NCBI GenBank assembly: GCA_023389255.1
Contig: JAEWER010000028.1
Span: 61,565-125,564 of the forward strand
DNA from: Bacillota bacterium
Lineage (GTDB): Bacteria > Bacillota > Clostridia > Saccharofermentanales > DTU023
Reading direction: 5' to 3'
Length of the DNA stretch: 64,000 nucleotides
Part shown: piece by piece, positions 24,473 to 33,474 of the stretch
Position numbering within the stretch: the stretch's first letter is position 1
Layout: each line of letters starts with the position of its first letter
Translations under genes and position numbers: made by a program
Notes under the pieces: generated by a model
Databases searched by the model: none
Seen by the model: only the letters and a program-made list of their open reading frames with translations
Told to the model about the DNA's origin: nothing

Positions 24473-24943
24473 ATGTTAGAGAATCTAGGAACTATTCTGA
24501 CCATTGCTGGTGCCGCTTGTGCAGCTGCTTTCCCCGGTATGGGTTCAGCTCGTGGTGTTAGTGGTGTAGGTCAAGCTGCTTCGGGTGTGCTGTCAGAAGA
24601 TCCAGATAAGTATGGTAAATTGCTAGTTTTGGTCGCTTTGCCTGGTTCACAGGGTATCTACGGTCTTTTGATCTTCTTCTTAGCCTTGTTCTTCTCAGGT
24701 GTTATGAGCGGAAATGCAGTTGGTTTAGCCCAAGGTTTACAATACTTCTTTGCCTGTATGCCAATGGCTATCGTTGGTTATTTCTCAGCAGTGCATCAAG
24801 GTAAAGTCTGTGAGTCAGGTGTAGCTTTAGTAGGTAAACGTCCCAGCGAGCAGTCCAAAGCTATGATTTTTGCCGCTCTGGTAGAGACTTATGCCATCTT
24901 AGCTTTATTGACATCAGTTATCGCATTCCTCTTCATCAAATAA
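24473..24943 (+). CDS. ntpK: V-type ATPase subunit K (proteolipid, rotor ring)
   Basis: A 156-residue double-hairpin proteolipid with four helices. By comparison with the Enterococcus hirae NtpK ring, the ion site residues can be placed: L56, S59 and Q60 (ALPGSQGIYG), Q109 (VHQGKV) and E138 (LVETYAIL). In E. hirae these are Leu, Thr, Gln, Gln and Glu and bind Na+. The set here is kept except for a Thr-to-Ser change. The start is ATG 24473 with GGAGG before it; an in-frame codon four earlier falls in that site. Confidence 0.95.
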   Translation: MLENLGTILTIAGAACAAAFPGMGSARGVSGVGQAASGVLSEDPDKYGKLLVLVALPGSQGIYGLLIFFLALFFSGVMSGNAVGLAQGLQYFFACMPMAIVGYFSAVHQGKVCESGVALVGKRPSEQSKAMIFAALVETYAILALLTSVIAFLFIK

Positions 24944-24961
24944 CAGAAACAGGAGTTGGCA

Positions 24962-25531
24962 GTGTCTGGTTTAGACAAAATTATTGAAACCATCAAAGCA
25001 GATGCTAAGCAAAAAGCTGAGGCTATAGTTGGTCGCGCCAAAGAGCAATGTGAGCAAATCAAGCAAGATACAGAAGCACAAGCTTTGGCAATAAAGCAAC
25101 GTGCTCAAGTGCAAGGTGAACAAGATGCCAACACCTTGGCTGTGCGTATTAACAGTATTGCTGAAGCTAACAAGCGTAAAGAACAATTGACTGTACGCAG
25201 AGGTCAGATAGATCAAGTTATCACAGGAGCTGTCAAGCAACTCAATCAGCAGTCTGATGAGCAAAAACTGGCTCTCTATCAATCTTTCGTACAGCAAAGC
25301 TCGATAAAGCAAGGCTTACTACAAGCAAATCAAGCCGATCAACATCTGCTAGAACAACTTGTCACATTGGTTGATGGCGATTTTAAGGTAGATAAGACCG
25401 TCGCCAATATCAGTGGTGGCATTATCGTTAAAGGTGATGAATTGATCGATAACTTTAGCTTTGATGTAGCGATTAGAGATCACTTGCCAGAGCTCTCAGC
25501 CTTAGCAGCTCAGCATATCTTTAAGGAGTAG
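24962..25531 (+). CDS. ntpE: V-type ATPase subunit E (peripheral stalk)
   Basis: A 189-residue stalk protein with an N-terminal coiled coil (about 1-95, rich in Lys, Gln, Ala and Glu) and a C-terminal globular part with VDKTVANISGGIIVKGDEL. It forms the stator with subunit G/H. The start is GTG 24962, six bases after AGGAG; a TTG two codons earlier touches that site with no spacing. Confidence 0.88.
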   Translation: MSGLDKIIETIKADAKQKAEAIVGRAKEQCEQIKQDTEAQALAIKQRAQVQGEQDANTLAVRINSIAEANKRKEQLTVRRGQIDQVITGAVKQLNQQSDEQKLALYQSFVQQSSIKQGLLQANQADQHLLEQLVTLVDGDFKVDKTVANISGGIIVKGDELIDNFSFDVAIRDHLPELSALAAQHIFKE

Positions 25532-25533
25532 TC

Positions 25534-26550
25534 ATGTTGCTGTATAAGCAAGAGATAAATGATCGTCAAATCGGTTCTTGGAATTATGCTTTTGGCGTGA
25601 TTGCTGCACGTGAGACTAAACTCCTAAAGCAAGATGCGATTGATCGCTTGTTTGCTGCTCGCACTCTAGCTGAATATGACAGTCTGCGTGTGAGTATGGG
25701 TTACAGTGGTGATGATTATCGCCAAGCGATCGAATTGAGCAAAAAGGAAGATTATCGCTTGCTCTCAGAGATCATGCCTCAGGGTGTTTACCTTGAATTG
25801 CTTTTACTAGCTAATGAATATCACAATCTCAAAGCTATGCTCAAGGCACAACTCTTGGCAGAAAAATCTCTAGAACAATCAGATCTTGAGCGCATCAGTA
25901 TGGGTCCATATCTGACAGATCCACAGAAAATGTTGGAATTCTTGCAAGAAAAGAGTAATGACTTAAAAGTTGATTTAAGAACCCTCGTAGCAAGGGTAAA
26001 AGAAAACTGGCTCGCAACATACGATGTTGCTAACTTGGACAACGAGATTACTCAGGCATACTGGCAGGAATTGATTACGAAATTAGCTGAGCTTGACGAT
26101 GAGTTTTTGCGCAACTATTTTGCGTTGCAACGTGATCTAATCAATATCGAAGCAGTGCTCAGAGCCAATCAGTTGAATATGAAAACTGAGCAATTAGCGA
26201 AAGTGTTGTTGCCTGAGGGGCAAATTAAGCACGAACGTTTGCTGAATTGGTTAACTGAAGGTGTGGAAGTTATGGCAACTTATTTACGTCATAACGGCTT
26301 CAAAGAGCTAGCAGAGGTAGCTAGCGAGTATGGTAAGCCAGGTACAGCGTCGTTATATGCAAGTGCAAGCGATAAATTATTGCTCAACTTTTTGCGTGAA
26401 CAAAGCACCACTAAGGCTGGACCAGTGAGAGTATTGCTCTATTTCTTGCGTCGCGAGCAAGAGCGAAAAAATATTGAACTAGCTCATATCGCAGTAGCCA
26501 ATCAGTTGAGCGAAGAGCGCATACGTGAGATCAAACGGGAGGTAGTCTGA
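25534..26550 (+). CDS. ntpC: V-type ATPase subunit C (central stalk to ring adaptor)
   Basis: A 338-residue helical protein (V-type subunit d/C family) that couples the central stalk to the proteolipid ring. It has no membrane segment. Family features are AARETKLLKQDAIDRLFAA near the start, YHNLKAMLKAQLL near residue 95 and the end REEQERKNIELAHIAV-like stretch (about 305-322). The size matches NtpC. It is followed by a TGATG junction with subunit F. Confidence 0.88.
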   Translation: MLLYKQEINDRQIGSWNYAFGVIAARETKLLKQDAIDRLFAARTLAEYDSLRVSMGYSGDDYRQAIELSKKEDYRLLSEIMPQGVYLELLLLANEYHNLKAMLKAQLLAEKSLEQSDLERISMGPYLTDPQKMLEFLQEKSNDLKVDLRTLVARVKENWLATYDVANLDNEITQAYWQELITKLAELDDEFLRNYFALQRDLINIEAVLRANQLNMKTEQLAKVLLPEGQIKHERLLNWLTEGVEVMATYLRHNGFKELAEVASEYGKPGTASLYASASDKLLLNFLREQSTTKAGPVRVLLYFLRREQERKNIELAHIAVANQLSEERIREIKREVV

Positions 26551-26876
26551 TGCAGAAAATTGCAGTAATGGGCGATTTGAGTGCAGTACTTGCCTTTCGA
26601 GGTCTAGGTATGACTGTTGTAGCAACTAATGATGGTAAAGAAGCGCTACATAATTTGGACAGATTAGTGGATCAAGGGTACGGCATCATCTATGTGACAG
26701 AGCCCTTAGCCCTAGCTGAACCACAGCTTTTGACGAAATACCGTGAAGAGATCACGCCTGCAGTTATTGTGATCCCAGGAAGTAGTGGCTTTGCTGACTT
26801 GGGTATGACGACCTTAAGAGAGCAAGTTAAGCGTGCTGTGGGTATGGATTTACTCAAAGATCGTGAAGATAATTAG
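26550..26876 (+). CDS. ntpG: V-type ATPase subunit F
   Basis: A 108-residue alpha/beta protein: IAVMGDLSAVLAFRGLGM at the N-terminus and ITPAVIVIPGSSG toward the end, the usual subunit F motifs. It sits in the central rotor stalk with subunit D. It begins at the last base of the subunit C stop. Confidence 0.9.
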   Translation: MQKIAVMGDLSAVLAFRGLGMTVVATNDGKEALHNLDRLVDQGYGIIYVTEPLALAEPQLLTKYREEITPAVIVIPGSSGFADLGMTTLREQVKRAVGMDLLKDREDN

Positions 26877-26885
26877 GTGAGGAAC

Positions 26886-28664
26886 ATGAATAAAGAAGGC
26901 AGAATTGTTAAAGTATCAGGCCCTCTAGTTATTGCCGAAGGTATGCGCCATGCCAATATGTTTGATGTGGTACGTGTATCTGAACAAAAACTGATCGGTG
27001 AGATCATTGAGATGCACGGTGATCGTGCCTCAATACAGGTATATGAAGAAACCGCTGGTTTAGGACCTGGCGAAGTTGTAGTTTCTGAAGAAGCACCTCT
27101 ATCAGTTGAATTGGGCCCTGGTATGATCGGCGGTATCTATGACGGCATTCAACGCCCGTTGGAAGAGTTGGTAAAAATTGCTGGAAATAGCATTACACGT
27201 GGTGCGACGGCGCCTGCTCTAAATCGTACTAAGAAATGGCAATTTGAAGCTGTTGCCAAAGTGGGTGATCAAGTTTCAGGTGGCACCATTATTGGTACAG
27301 TACAAGAATCAGAATTAGTCAAGCACCGCATCATGGTACCGCCGAAAAGTAGTGGTGTAATCACATCGATTCAGAGTGGTGAATTTACAGTCAGCGATAC
27401 TGTTTGTGTAATTAAGCAAGAAAATGGTGAAGAAGTAGAGCTCACCATGATGCAGAAGTGGCCTGTACGTATTGGTAGACCATACAAAGAAAAGATTGCA
27501 CCAGGTGAGCCATTGATTACTGGTCAACGCCCTATCGATACATTTTTCCCCGTTGCTAAAGGTGGTACTGCTTCAGTTCCTGGACCGTTCGGTAGCGGTA
27601 AAACTGTTATTCAGCACCAATTAGCGAAGTGGGCAGAGGCTGACGTAGTTGTCTACATTGGTTGTGGTGAACGTGGTAATGAAATGACTGACGTTTTGAA
27701 TGAGTTCCCTGAGCTGGTCGATCCTAGATCTGGCGAATCACTCATGAAACGTACGATTTTGATCGCTAATACATCCGATATGCCGGTAGCAGCTCGTGAA
27801 GCATCTATCTATACAGGAATTACCATTGCTGAGTATTTCCGCGATATGGGTTACTCAGTTTCAATCATGGCAGACTCCACCTCCCGCTGGGCAGAGGCTT
27901 TGCGTGAGATGTCAGGTCGTTTGGAAGAGATGCCAGGTGAAGAAGGTTATCCTGCATACTTAGGTTCACGCCTTGCTCAGTTCTATGAGCGTGCTGGTAT
28001 GGTTAAGTGCTTAGGTTCAGGAGAGCAGGCAGATCGTATTGGTGTGTTGACAGCCATCGGAGCAGTGTCGCCTCCTGGTGGTGACTTATCTGACCCTGTT
28101 GCGCAGTCAACTTTGCGTATTGTGCAAGTTTTCTGGAGTTTGGATTCAGCTTTGGCATACAAGCGTCACTTCCCAGCTATCAACTGGTTGACTTCATATT
28201 CACTGTACGCCAATAAAATCGATAACTGGATGAATGCTAATGTTGCTCGTGATTGGTCAGATCTGCGCAGTTCTGCTATGGCCTTATTGCAAGACGAAGC
28301 TGAGTTAGAAGAAATCGTGCGCTTGGTTGGACAGGATTCTTTGTCAGATGGAGATCGCTTAAAGTTAGAAGCTGCACGTTCCCTACGTGAGGACTTCTTA
28401 CATCAAAACTCCTTTGATGAAGTTGATACTTATACGTCATTGCAGAAACAGTACTACATGTTATCTCTGATCATGAATTTCTACCGAGAGGGTGTAGCTG
28501 CTCTTAAACAAAATGCATCATTTGATCAATTATTGGAATTGTCGGTGCGTGAACCGATCGCTCGTATGAAATACGTGCCTGAAGATCAAGCAGAGGCAAG
28601 ATACCAAGATTTAATTGAACGCGTGAGAAGTGAAATAGCAGCCTGTATCCCCCAGGAGGTCTAA
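26886..28664 (+). CDS. ntpA: V-type ATPase catalytic subunit A
   Basis: A 592-residue catalytic subunit. The P-loop GPFGSGKT spans 233-240 with K239, followed by YIGCGERGNEMTDVL and the Walker B region SIMADSTSRWAEALRE. The V-type insertion before the P-loop (about 110-190) is present, which separates it from F-type beta subunits. ATG 26886, with an AGGTGAGG site, gives the usual opening; an in-frame GTG three codons earlier is less likely. Confidence 0.97.
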   Translation: MNKEGRIVKVSGPLVIAEGMRHANMFDVVRVSEQKLIGEIIEMHGDRASIQVYEETAGLGPGEVVVSEEAPLSVELGPGMIGGIYDGIQRPLEELVKIAGNSITRGATAPALNRTKKWQFEAVAKVGDQVSGGTIIGTVQESELVKHRIMVPPKSSGVITSIQSGEFTVSDTVCVIKQENGEEVELTMMQKWPVRIGRPYKEKIAPGEPLITGQRPIDTFFPVAKGGTASVPGPFGSGKTVIQHQLAKWAEADVVVYIGCGERGNEMTDVLNEFPELVDPRSGESLMKRTILIANTSDMPVAAREASIYTGITIAEYFRDMGYSVSIMADSTSRWAEALREMSGRLEEMPGEEGYPAYLGSRLAQFYERAGMVKCLGSGEQADRIGVLTAIGAVSPPGGDLSDPVAQSTLRIVQVFWSLDSALAYKRHFPAINWLTSYSLYANKIDNWMNANVARDWSDLRSSAMALLQDEAELEEIVRLVGQDSLSDGDRLKLEAARSLREDFLHQNSFDEVDTYTSLQKQYYMLSLIMNFYREGVAALKQNASFDQLLELSVREPIARMKYVPEDQAEARYQDLIERVRSEIAACIPQEV

Positions 28665-28665
28665 A

Positions 28666-30066
28666 GTGGCAAGAGAATATAAAACAATTGAAGAAGTAGC
28701 CGGTCCTTTGATGTTGGTTAGAAACGTCGAGGGTGTTACCTACGATGAGCTAGCTGAAATTGAGTTACCTGGTGGTGAAGTTCGCCGTTGTAAAGTTTTG
28801 GAAGTTAATGGCACAGATGCGTTGGTACAGCTGTTTGAAAGCTCAATGGGCATCAATGTGAGTGAGGGACGTGTCCGCTTTTTAGGACGTGGCATGCAGC
28901 TCGCAGTATCACCTGATATGTTGGGACGTGTCTTTGACGGTATGGGCAAAGCCATTGACGGTGGTTCAGAGATCATTCCTCAAGCCATGCGTGATATTAA
29001 CGGACTTGCCTTGAATCCCGCAGCCAGAGATTACCCTAATGAGTTTATTCAGACAGGTGTTTCGGCTATTGATGGCTTGAATACCTTAGTCAGAGGACAG
29101 AAATTGCCTATCTTCTCTGGTTCTGGTTTACCGCACAATCGCTTAGCAGCTCAGATTGCTCGTCAAGCTAAAGTACTAGGTGGTTCAGACAATTTTGCTG
29201 TTGTTTTCGCCGCCATGGGTATTACCTTTGAAGAAGCAAACTTCTTTATTGAGGATTTCCGTGAAACTGGCGCTATCAGTCGCTCAGTTATGTTCATTAA
29301 CTTAGCTGATGACCCTGCGATTGAGCGTATTTCTACTCCACGTATGGCTCTGACAGCTGCAGAGTACTTAGCTTTTGATTTGAATATGCATGTATTGGTC
29401 ATAATGACTGATATAACTTACTATGCTGAGGCGTTGCGTGAAGTTTCAGCTGCTCGTAAAGAAGTGCCAGGACGCCGTGGTTATCCTGGTGCGATGTACA
29501 CTGACTTGGCATCTTTATATGAGCGTGCAGGTAGACAAAAAGGTAAAGAGGGTTCAATTACTTTTGTACCGATTTTGACTATGCCTGATGATGATAAAAC
29601 TCACCCCATCCCTGACTTAACTGGTTATATCACAGAGGGTCAGATCATCTTGAATCGTGAATTATATCGTCGTTCTATCATGCCACCCATCGATGTTTTA
29701 CCTTCTCTATCACGTTTGAAAGATAAGGGTATCGGTGAGGGCAAAACACGTGCGGATCATGCTAATACCATGAACCAGCTATTCTCAGCATATTCCAGAG
29801 GTAAAGAAGCTAAGGAGCTACAAATTATTTTGGGTGCCGAGGCTCTATCTGAAACCGATCGTATCTATGCTTTATTTGCCGATCAGTTTGAAGCCAGATA
29901 TGTTTCTCAAGGATTTGCCCAAGATCGAACCATCGAGGAAACCTTAACCTTAGGTTGGGAATTGTTGTCAATTCTACCGAAGCAAGAATTGAAGCGTGTT
30001 AAAGAAGAGTTCATCGAAAAGTATTACAGCGATGAAATTCATCAAGAGTTTATGCAAAGGATCTAG
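28666..30066 (+). CDS. ntpB: V-type ATPase regulatory subunit B
   Basis: A 466-residue non-catalytic partner of subunit A. It lacks the P-loop lysine (FSGSGLPHNRLAAQI in its place), the standard state for subunit B, and keeps ITYYAEALREVSAAR and GRRGYPGAMYTDLA. Start GTG 28666 follows an AGGAGG site. It begins one base after subunit A ends. Confidence 0.97.
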   Translation: MAREYKTIEEVAGPLMLVRNVEGVTYDELAEIELPGGEVRRCKVLEVNGTDALVQLFESSMGINVSEGRVRFLGRGMQLAVSPDMLGRVFDGMGKAIDGGSEIIPQAMRDINGLALNPAARDYPNEFIQTGVSAIDGLNTLVRGQKLPIFSGSGLPHNRLAAQIARQAKVLGGSDNFAVVFAAMGITFEEANFFIEDFRETGAISRSVMFINLADDPAIERISTPRMALTAAEYLAFDLNMHVLVIMTDITYYAEALREVSAARKEVPGRRGYPGAMYTDLASLYERAGRQKGKEGSITFVPILTMPDDDKTHPIPDLTGYITEGQIILNRELYRRSIMPPIDVLPSLSRLKDKGIGEGKTRADHANTMNQLFSAYSRGKEAKELQIILGAEALSETDRIYALFADQFEARYVSQGFAQDRTIEETLTLGWELLSILPKQELKRVKEEFIEKYYSDEIHQEFMQRI

Positions 30067-30072
30067 TAAGAT

Positions 30073-30741
30073 ATGGCAGTAATGCGGGTTAACCCCAACC
30101 GCATGGAACTCATGCGGTTGAAAAATCAATTAAAAACCGCTAGACGTGGTCATAAATTGCTCAAGGATAAGCGCGATGAGTTGATGCGCCAATTCTTAAT
30201 CCTAGTGGGTGAGAATGCCAAATTGCGCAGAGAAGTTGAGCATTTGTTACGAGTTGCTAATGCAGAGATGTTGCTAGCATCGGTATCTATGCAACAACCT
30301 GTCATTGAAACTGCTTTATTTTCTGGTCAGTCAGGTTTAGCAGTCGAGATGAAAGTGGAAAACGTAATGAGCGTGAGAGTACCTGATTTTCAATATCAAG
30401 AAAGTCGTCTTTCCACGGATCAATTACCATACAGCTTAACTTCTACTACGGGTGAACTAGACCAAGCGATTGTCGCACTGCAAAAAGTCTTGCCAAGGAT
30501 GATTGAACTAGCCAATATTGAAAAGAAAACTCAATTGATGGCTGATGAGATTGAAAAGACGAGAAGACGTGTAAATTCACTTGAACATCGTCTGATTCCC
30601 GATCTTGAGGATACCATTCGCTCTATCACAATGAAGATGGATGAGAATGAAAGAGGTAATTTAACTCGTCTGATGAAAGTCAAAGACCTAATTTTAGAAA
30701 GAGAGTTACGCAATCGTAAGCGTAAGCAGGAACAAGCGTAA
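30073..30741 (+). CDS. ntpD: V-type ATPase subunit D (central rotor shaft)
   Basis: A 222-residue protein with two long helices, at 1-80 and about 130-215, that form the rotor coiled coil. The opening VNPNRMELMRLKNQLKTARR and RRVNSLEHRLIPDLEDTI are family signatures. Its stop overlaps the alanine racemase start at TAATG, which makes the ATPase operon continue into a cell-wall gene. Confidence 0.95.
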   Translation: MAVMRVNPNRMELMRLKNQLKTARRGHKLLKDKRDELMRQFLILVGENAKLRREVEHLLRVANAEMLLASVSMQQPVIETALFSGQSGLAVEMKVENVMSVRVPDFQYQESRLSTDQLPYSLTSTTGELDQAIVALQKVLPRMIELANIEKKTQLMADEIEKTRRRVNSLEHRLIPDLEDTIRSITMKMDENERGNLTRLMKVKDLILERELRNRKRKQEQA

Positions 30742-31886
30742 TGCGATATCCACAATTGATAAAGAATCGTTGCTGGTTGGAGTTATCCGCCAGCAATTTG
30801 CGTTTTAATGTCAGGCAGATCAAAGTACAGTTACCAGCAGGCTGTCATATGATGGCAGTGGTCAAAGCTAATGCCTATGGTCACGGTAGCACTTGGGTTG
30901 CTCGTGTTATCAGCGAAGAAGGTATAGATTATTTTGGCGTTGCTTCACTAACTGAAGCGATTGAGTTGAGAGAGGCTGGGATAACTGAACCAATTTTGAT
31001 TTTCGGTAGAATCAATCTCCAGTGTTTAGATTTGTTGCTTGATTACAATTTAGAGTGTTTGGTTACCTCGCTACATGAGGCTTATGTTATTCATGAATTC
31101 GCCCAAAAGCACCAGGTACAGATAAAGTGTCATATTAAGCTGGACACAGGAATGTCACGCTTAGGTTTTGCGTGTGGGCATAATTGGGAGCAGACAGTAT
31201 CTGAAATTATGCAGATTACAAAGTTATCTGGCTTAGAGATAAAAGGCTTGATGACTCATTTTCTTAATGCGGATAAAGAAACCTCTAATTTCTATTTGCG
31301 ACAACAGCAACGCTTGCTGCGTATTGAAGAAAGTTTGCGTAAGCAAGGTTTACGCATGCCGTTTACGCACTGTTGCAATAGCGCAGCCATACTCAATCAG
31401 TTACCCATTATTGGTAACTTAGTTCGCCCTGGCATCATTATTTATGGCACGCTAGGTGGTAATGCTAATCCTCGCAATTTAGAACTTAGACCAGTGATGA
31501 CCTTTAAGAGTCGTATTGTGGCAATTAAAGAGCTAGAAGCAGGGGAAGCAGTAAGCTATGGACCGAGTTATGTCTGTGATAGACGTAGGACGATAGCGGT
31601 AGTAGAAGCTGGTTATGCTGATGGCGTTCCGAGAACGCTATCAAATCGTGCACAGTTCCTAGTAAAAGGCAAACGAGTTCCCAGTATAGGAGCTATTTGT
31701 ATGGATCGCCTAATGATAGATATTAGCGACTGTCCAGATGCGGAAATTGGTGATGAAGTTGTCTTGTTTGGTTTAGACAATACGGGTAACCTGCTGAGTG
31801 TGGAAGAACAGGCACAACATGCACAGACTATTTCTTATGAATTGTTATGTGCAGTAGCGCCGAGAGTTCCTCGTATAGAAGTCTAG
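30741..31886 (+). CDS. alr: Alanine racemase
   Basis: A 381-residue PLP enzyme that makes D-alanine for peptidoglycan. The PLP lysine K42 is in VVKANAYGHG, and the second catalytic base Y273 is in AVSYGPSY. A TIM barrel (about 10-250) and a C-terminal beta domain with GAICMDRLMIDIS are recognisable. The start overlaps the last base of the subunit D stop, so it is translated from the V-ATPase message, with a terminator after it. Confidence 0.95.
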   Translation: MRYPQLIKNRCWLELSASNLRFNVRQIKVQLPAGCHMMAVVKANAYGHGSTWVARVISEEGIDYFGVASLTEAIELREAGITEPILIFGRINLQCLDLLLDYNLECLVTSLHEAYVIHEFAQKHQVQIKCHIKLDTGMSRLGFACGHNWEQTVSEIMQITKLSGLEIKGLMTHFLNADKETSNFYLRQQQRLLRIEESLRKQGLRMPFTHCCNSAAILNQLPIIGNLVRPGIIIYGTLGGNANPRNLELRPVMTFKSRIVAIKELEAGEAVSYGPSYVCDRRRTIAVVEAGYADGVPRTLSNRAQFLVKGKRVPSIGAICMDRLMIDISDCPDAEIGDEVVLFGLDNTGNLLSVEEQAQHAQTISYELLCAVAPRVPRIEV

Positions 31887-31936
31887 CGCTAGTATAAGTT
31901 TTAATGTATCGACTAGCTTGAATAGTTAGCAGTTGC

Positions 31937-31964
31937 AAGGGAGAGTTAGTGGCTCTCCCTTTTT
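31937..31964 (+). terminator. Terminator of the V-ATPase/alr operon
   Basis: A 9-bp stem (31937-31945 with 31953-31961) with a 7-base loop, followed by T bases. Confidence 0.88.
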
Positions 31965-31995
31965 AGTTAGTCTTTGCTAATCTTTTCTGAATTGC

Positions 31996-32024
31996 TTGCA
32001 CGACTTATTTTAGTATGTTATTCT
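31996..32024 (+). promoter_or_regulatory. Putative ferredoxin promoter
   Basis: TTGCAC (31996-32001), 17 bases, TATTCT (32019-32024). The predicted start near 32031 would place the whole structured leader on the transcript. Confidence 0.5.
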
Positions 32025-32045
32025 TTTACCACGGTAAGGAAAGAA

Positions 32046-32123
32046 ATTACTCGCATCAGTCGGGAGTTGACCCAAGTGTTGGCTGTTAGATCGTAAGGTA
32101 AGGATCAAGCAGGAGCGAGTAGT
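32046..32123 (+). ncRNA. Structured leader RNA before the ferredoxin gene
   Basis: A 9-bp closing helix (32046-32054 with 32115-32123, one G-T pair) encloses about 60 bases. These hold a CCAA-GTG-TTGG hairpin (32072-32082) and a GATC/GATC hairpin (32089-32092 with 32103-32106), a multi-branch shape. There is no T run after it, and the ribosome site AAAGGAG follows within 15 bases, so control at translation is possible. I do not recognise a known riboswitch class. Confidence 0.5.
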
Positions 32124-32145
32124 AATAAAACAAAGGAGAAAAATT

Positions 32146-32316
32146 ATGGCATACAAAATTACTTCTTTATGTGTATCTTGCGGAACCTGCGAGGGTGAAT
32201 GCCCAGTATCAGCAATCTCTGAGGGCGATACCCAATACATCATCGATGCAGATACCTGCATTTCCTGCGGTGCTTGTGCAGCTGTTTGCCCCGTAGATGC
32301 AATCGAAGCTGAATAA
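32146..32316 (+). CDS. 2[4Fe-4S] ferredoxin, clostridial type
   Basis: A 56-residue electron carrier. The two cluster motifs are C9, C12, C15 and C19 (CVSCGTCEGECP) and C38, C41, C44 and C48 (CISCGACAAVCP); the last cysteine of each motif serves the other cluster. Size and layout are those of clostridial ferredoxin. It likely supplies low-potential electrons in anaerobic metabolism. A clear AAAGGAG site lies ahead of the ATG. It stands alone between a promoter with a structured leader and a hairpin. Confidence 0.97.
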   Translation: MAYKITSLCVSCGTCEGECPVSAISEGDTQYIIDADTCISCGACAAVCPVDAIEAE

Positions 32317-32377
32317 TTTAGCTAGTTAAGTACACTGTACATAACTTATATCCCAGAATTCTAAGTGAGAGAACGAT

Positions 32378-32403
32378 AAGAGCCACGAATTTTCGTGGCT
32401 CTT
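32378..32403. terminator. Perfect inverted repeat between convergent fdx and rsmI
   Basis: A 12-base arm (32378-32389) pairs perfectly with 32392-32403. It lacks a T run on either side, so a bidirectional but U-poor terminator or mRNA end-protecting hairpin is the best reading. Confidence 0.55.
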
Positions 32404-32420
32404 GTCGTGTAAGCAAGTAG

Positions 32421-33350
32421 TTAGTCTTTCAATTTTTGAATCAGTTTATATAACTGATTCTTTTTCGGAAGTTGCCAATTATAAATTGGTGCTGTTTCTT
32501 GTAAAATTGTGAGTATATCTCGTGTGCTTAAGTCGGTTTTGGCAAGAGATTGTAGCAATCCCATAAAATTGCTAATAGAGCTTTCAGGTTGGCGGTTTTC
32601 AGAATTTGTAATCGCCCGATGCAGGAGCATTACATATTCGCCCCGGGCAGGTTTATCCGCTAATAGTTTTAGCAAAGCATCGGCACTACCAACTTGATAC
32701 TCTTCGTACTTTTTACTGATTTCTCGTAGCAACACTACTTGCGCTTCTTGCCAATATTCATGCCCAGCAATGGCGAGCAGAGTTTTAGTTAGGCGGTGAG
32801 GTGCTTCATAAATAATCCAGGTACTGAGCAAAGCAAGATTGCTTTGCGCTAAGCGGTCTAGTGCGCTTTGTAGCTCTGTTTGTTTGCGTGGTAAAAACCC
32901 AACAAAACTAAAAACAGTACTTGGCAAACCAGAAGAGGCTAGAGCAGTTAATGCTGCATTAGAACCCGGTAAAGCAATTACAGGTATATTTGCTCGCCGT
33001 AGAGCATTTACTAATATTTGGCCTGGATCGGATATACATGGCATACCAGCATCAGAAACTAGCGCTAGTGTTTTGCCAACTTGCAATTGCGCTTTAATTT
33101 CTTCGATGCGTGATTTTTCATTGTGTTGATGGTAAGACAACAGAGGTTTTTTTATTCCATAATTACTCAGCAGTAGAGCGGTGGTACGAGTGTCTTCAGC
33201 CAACAACAAATCAGCGTTGGCTAGTACATACAAACTGCGTAAAGATATGTCGCATAAGTTGCCTATTGGCGTAGGTACCAAGTACAAAGTGCCAGCATCC
33301 AAAGACGAAAATTCTGGTAGAGTTGTAAAAATGTTAGTAATATCACTCAT
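32421..33350 (-). CDS. rsmI: 16S rRNA (cytidine-1402-2'-O)-methyltransferase RsmI
   Basis: A 309-residue SAM-dependent methyltransferase of the tetrapyrrole-methylase fold. Family motifs are LYLVPTPIGNLCDISLR (22-38), LLAEDTRTTALLL, LVSDAGMPCISDPG and VIALPGSNAALTAL. The enzyme methylates C1402 in the decoding centre of 16S rRNA. It runs alone on the minus strand. No strong ribosome site precedes its ATG. Confidence 0.94.
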   Translation of the reverse strand: MSDITNIFTTLPEFSSLDAGTLYLVPTPIGNLCDISLRSLYVLANADLLLAEDTRTTALLLSNYGIKKPLLSYHQHNEKSRIEEIKAQLQVGKTLALVSDAGMPCISDPGQILVNALRRANIPVIALPGSNAALTALASSGLPSTVFSFVGFLPRKQTELQSALDRLAQSNLALLSTWIIYEAPHRLTKTLLAIAGHEYWQEAQVVLLREISKKYEEYQVGSADALLKLLADKPARGEYVMLLHRAITNSENRQPESSISNFMGLLQSLAKTDLSTRDILTILQETAPIYNWQLPKKNQLYKLIQKLKD

Positions 33351-33474
33351 TGTCGTTTTTTCTTAGCTATCTGATGGTGAATAGTTTAATATGAGTTGTA
33401 ACTTGAGCCATTAGGGTTTAGTTTCACTCAGCTTAAATTTACTACAAAATGCTAGCTTGCATGTAGGAGGTTAT

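Noticed and set aside
32378..32403. Classical rho-independent terminator for ferredoxin
   Set aside because: The stem is perfect, but neither side carries a T run, so it was recorded only as a hairpin with moderate confidence.
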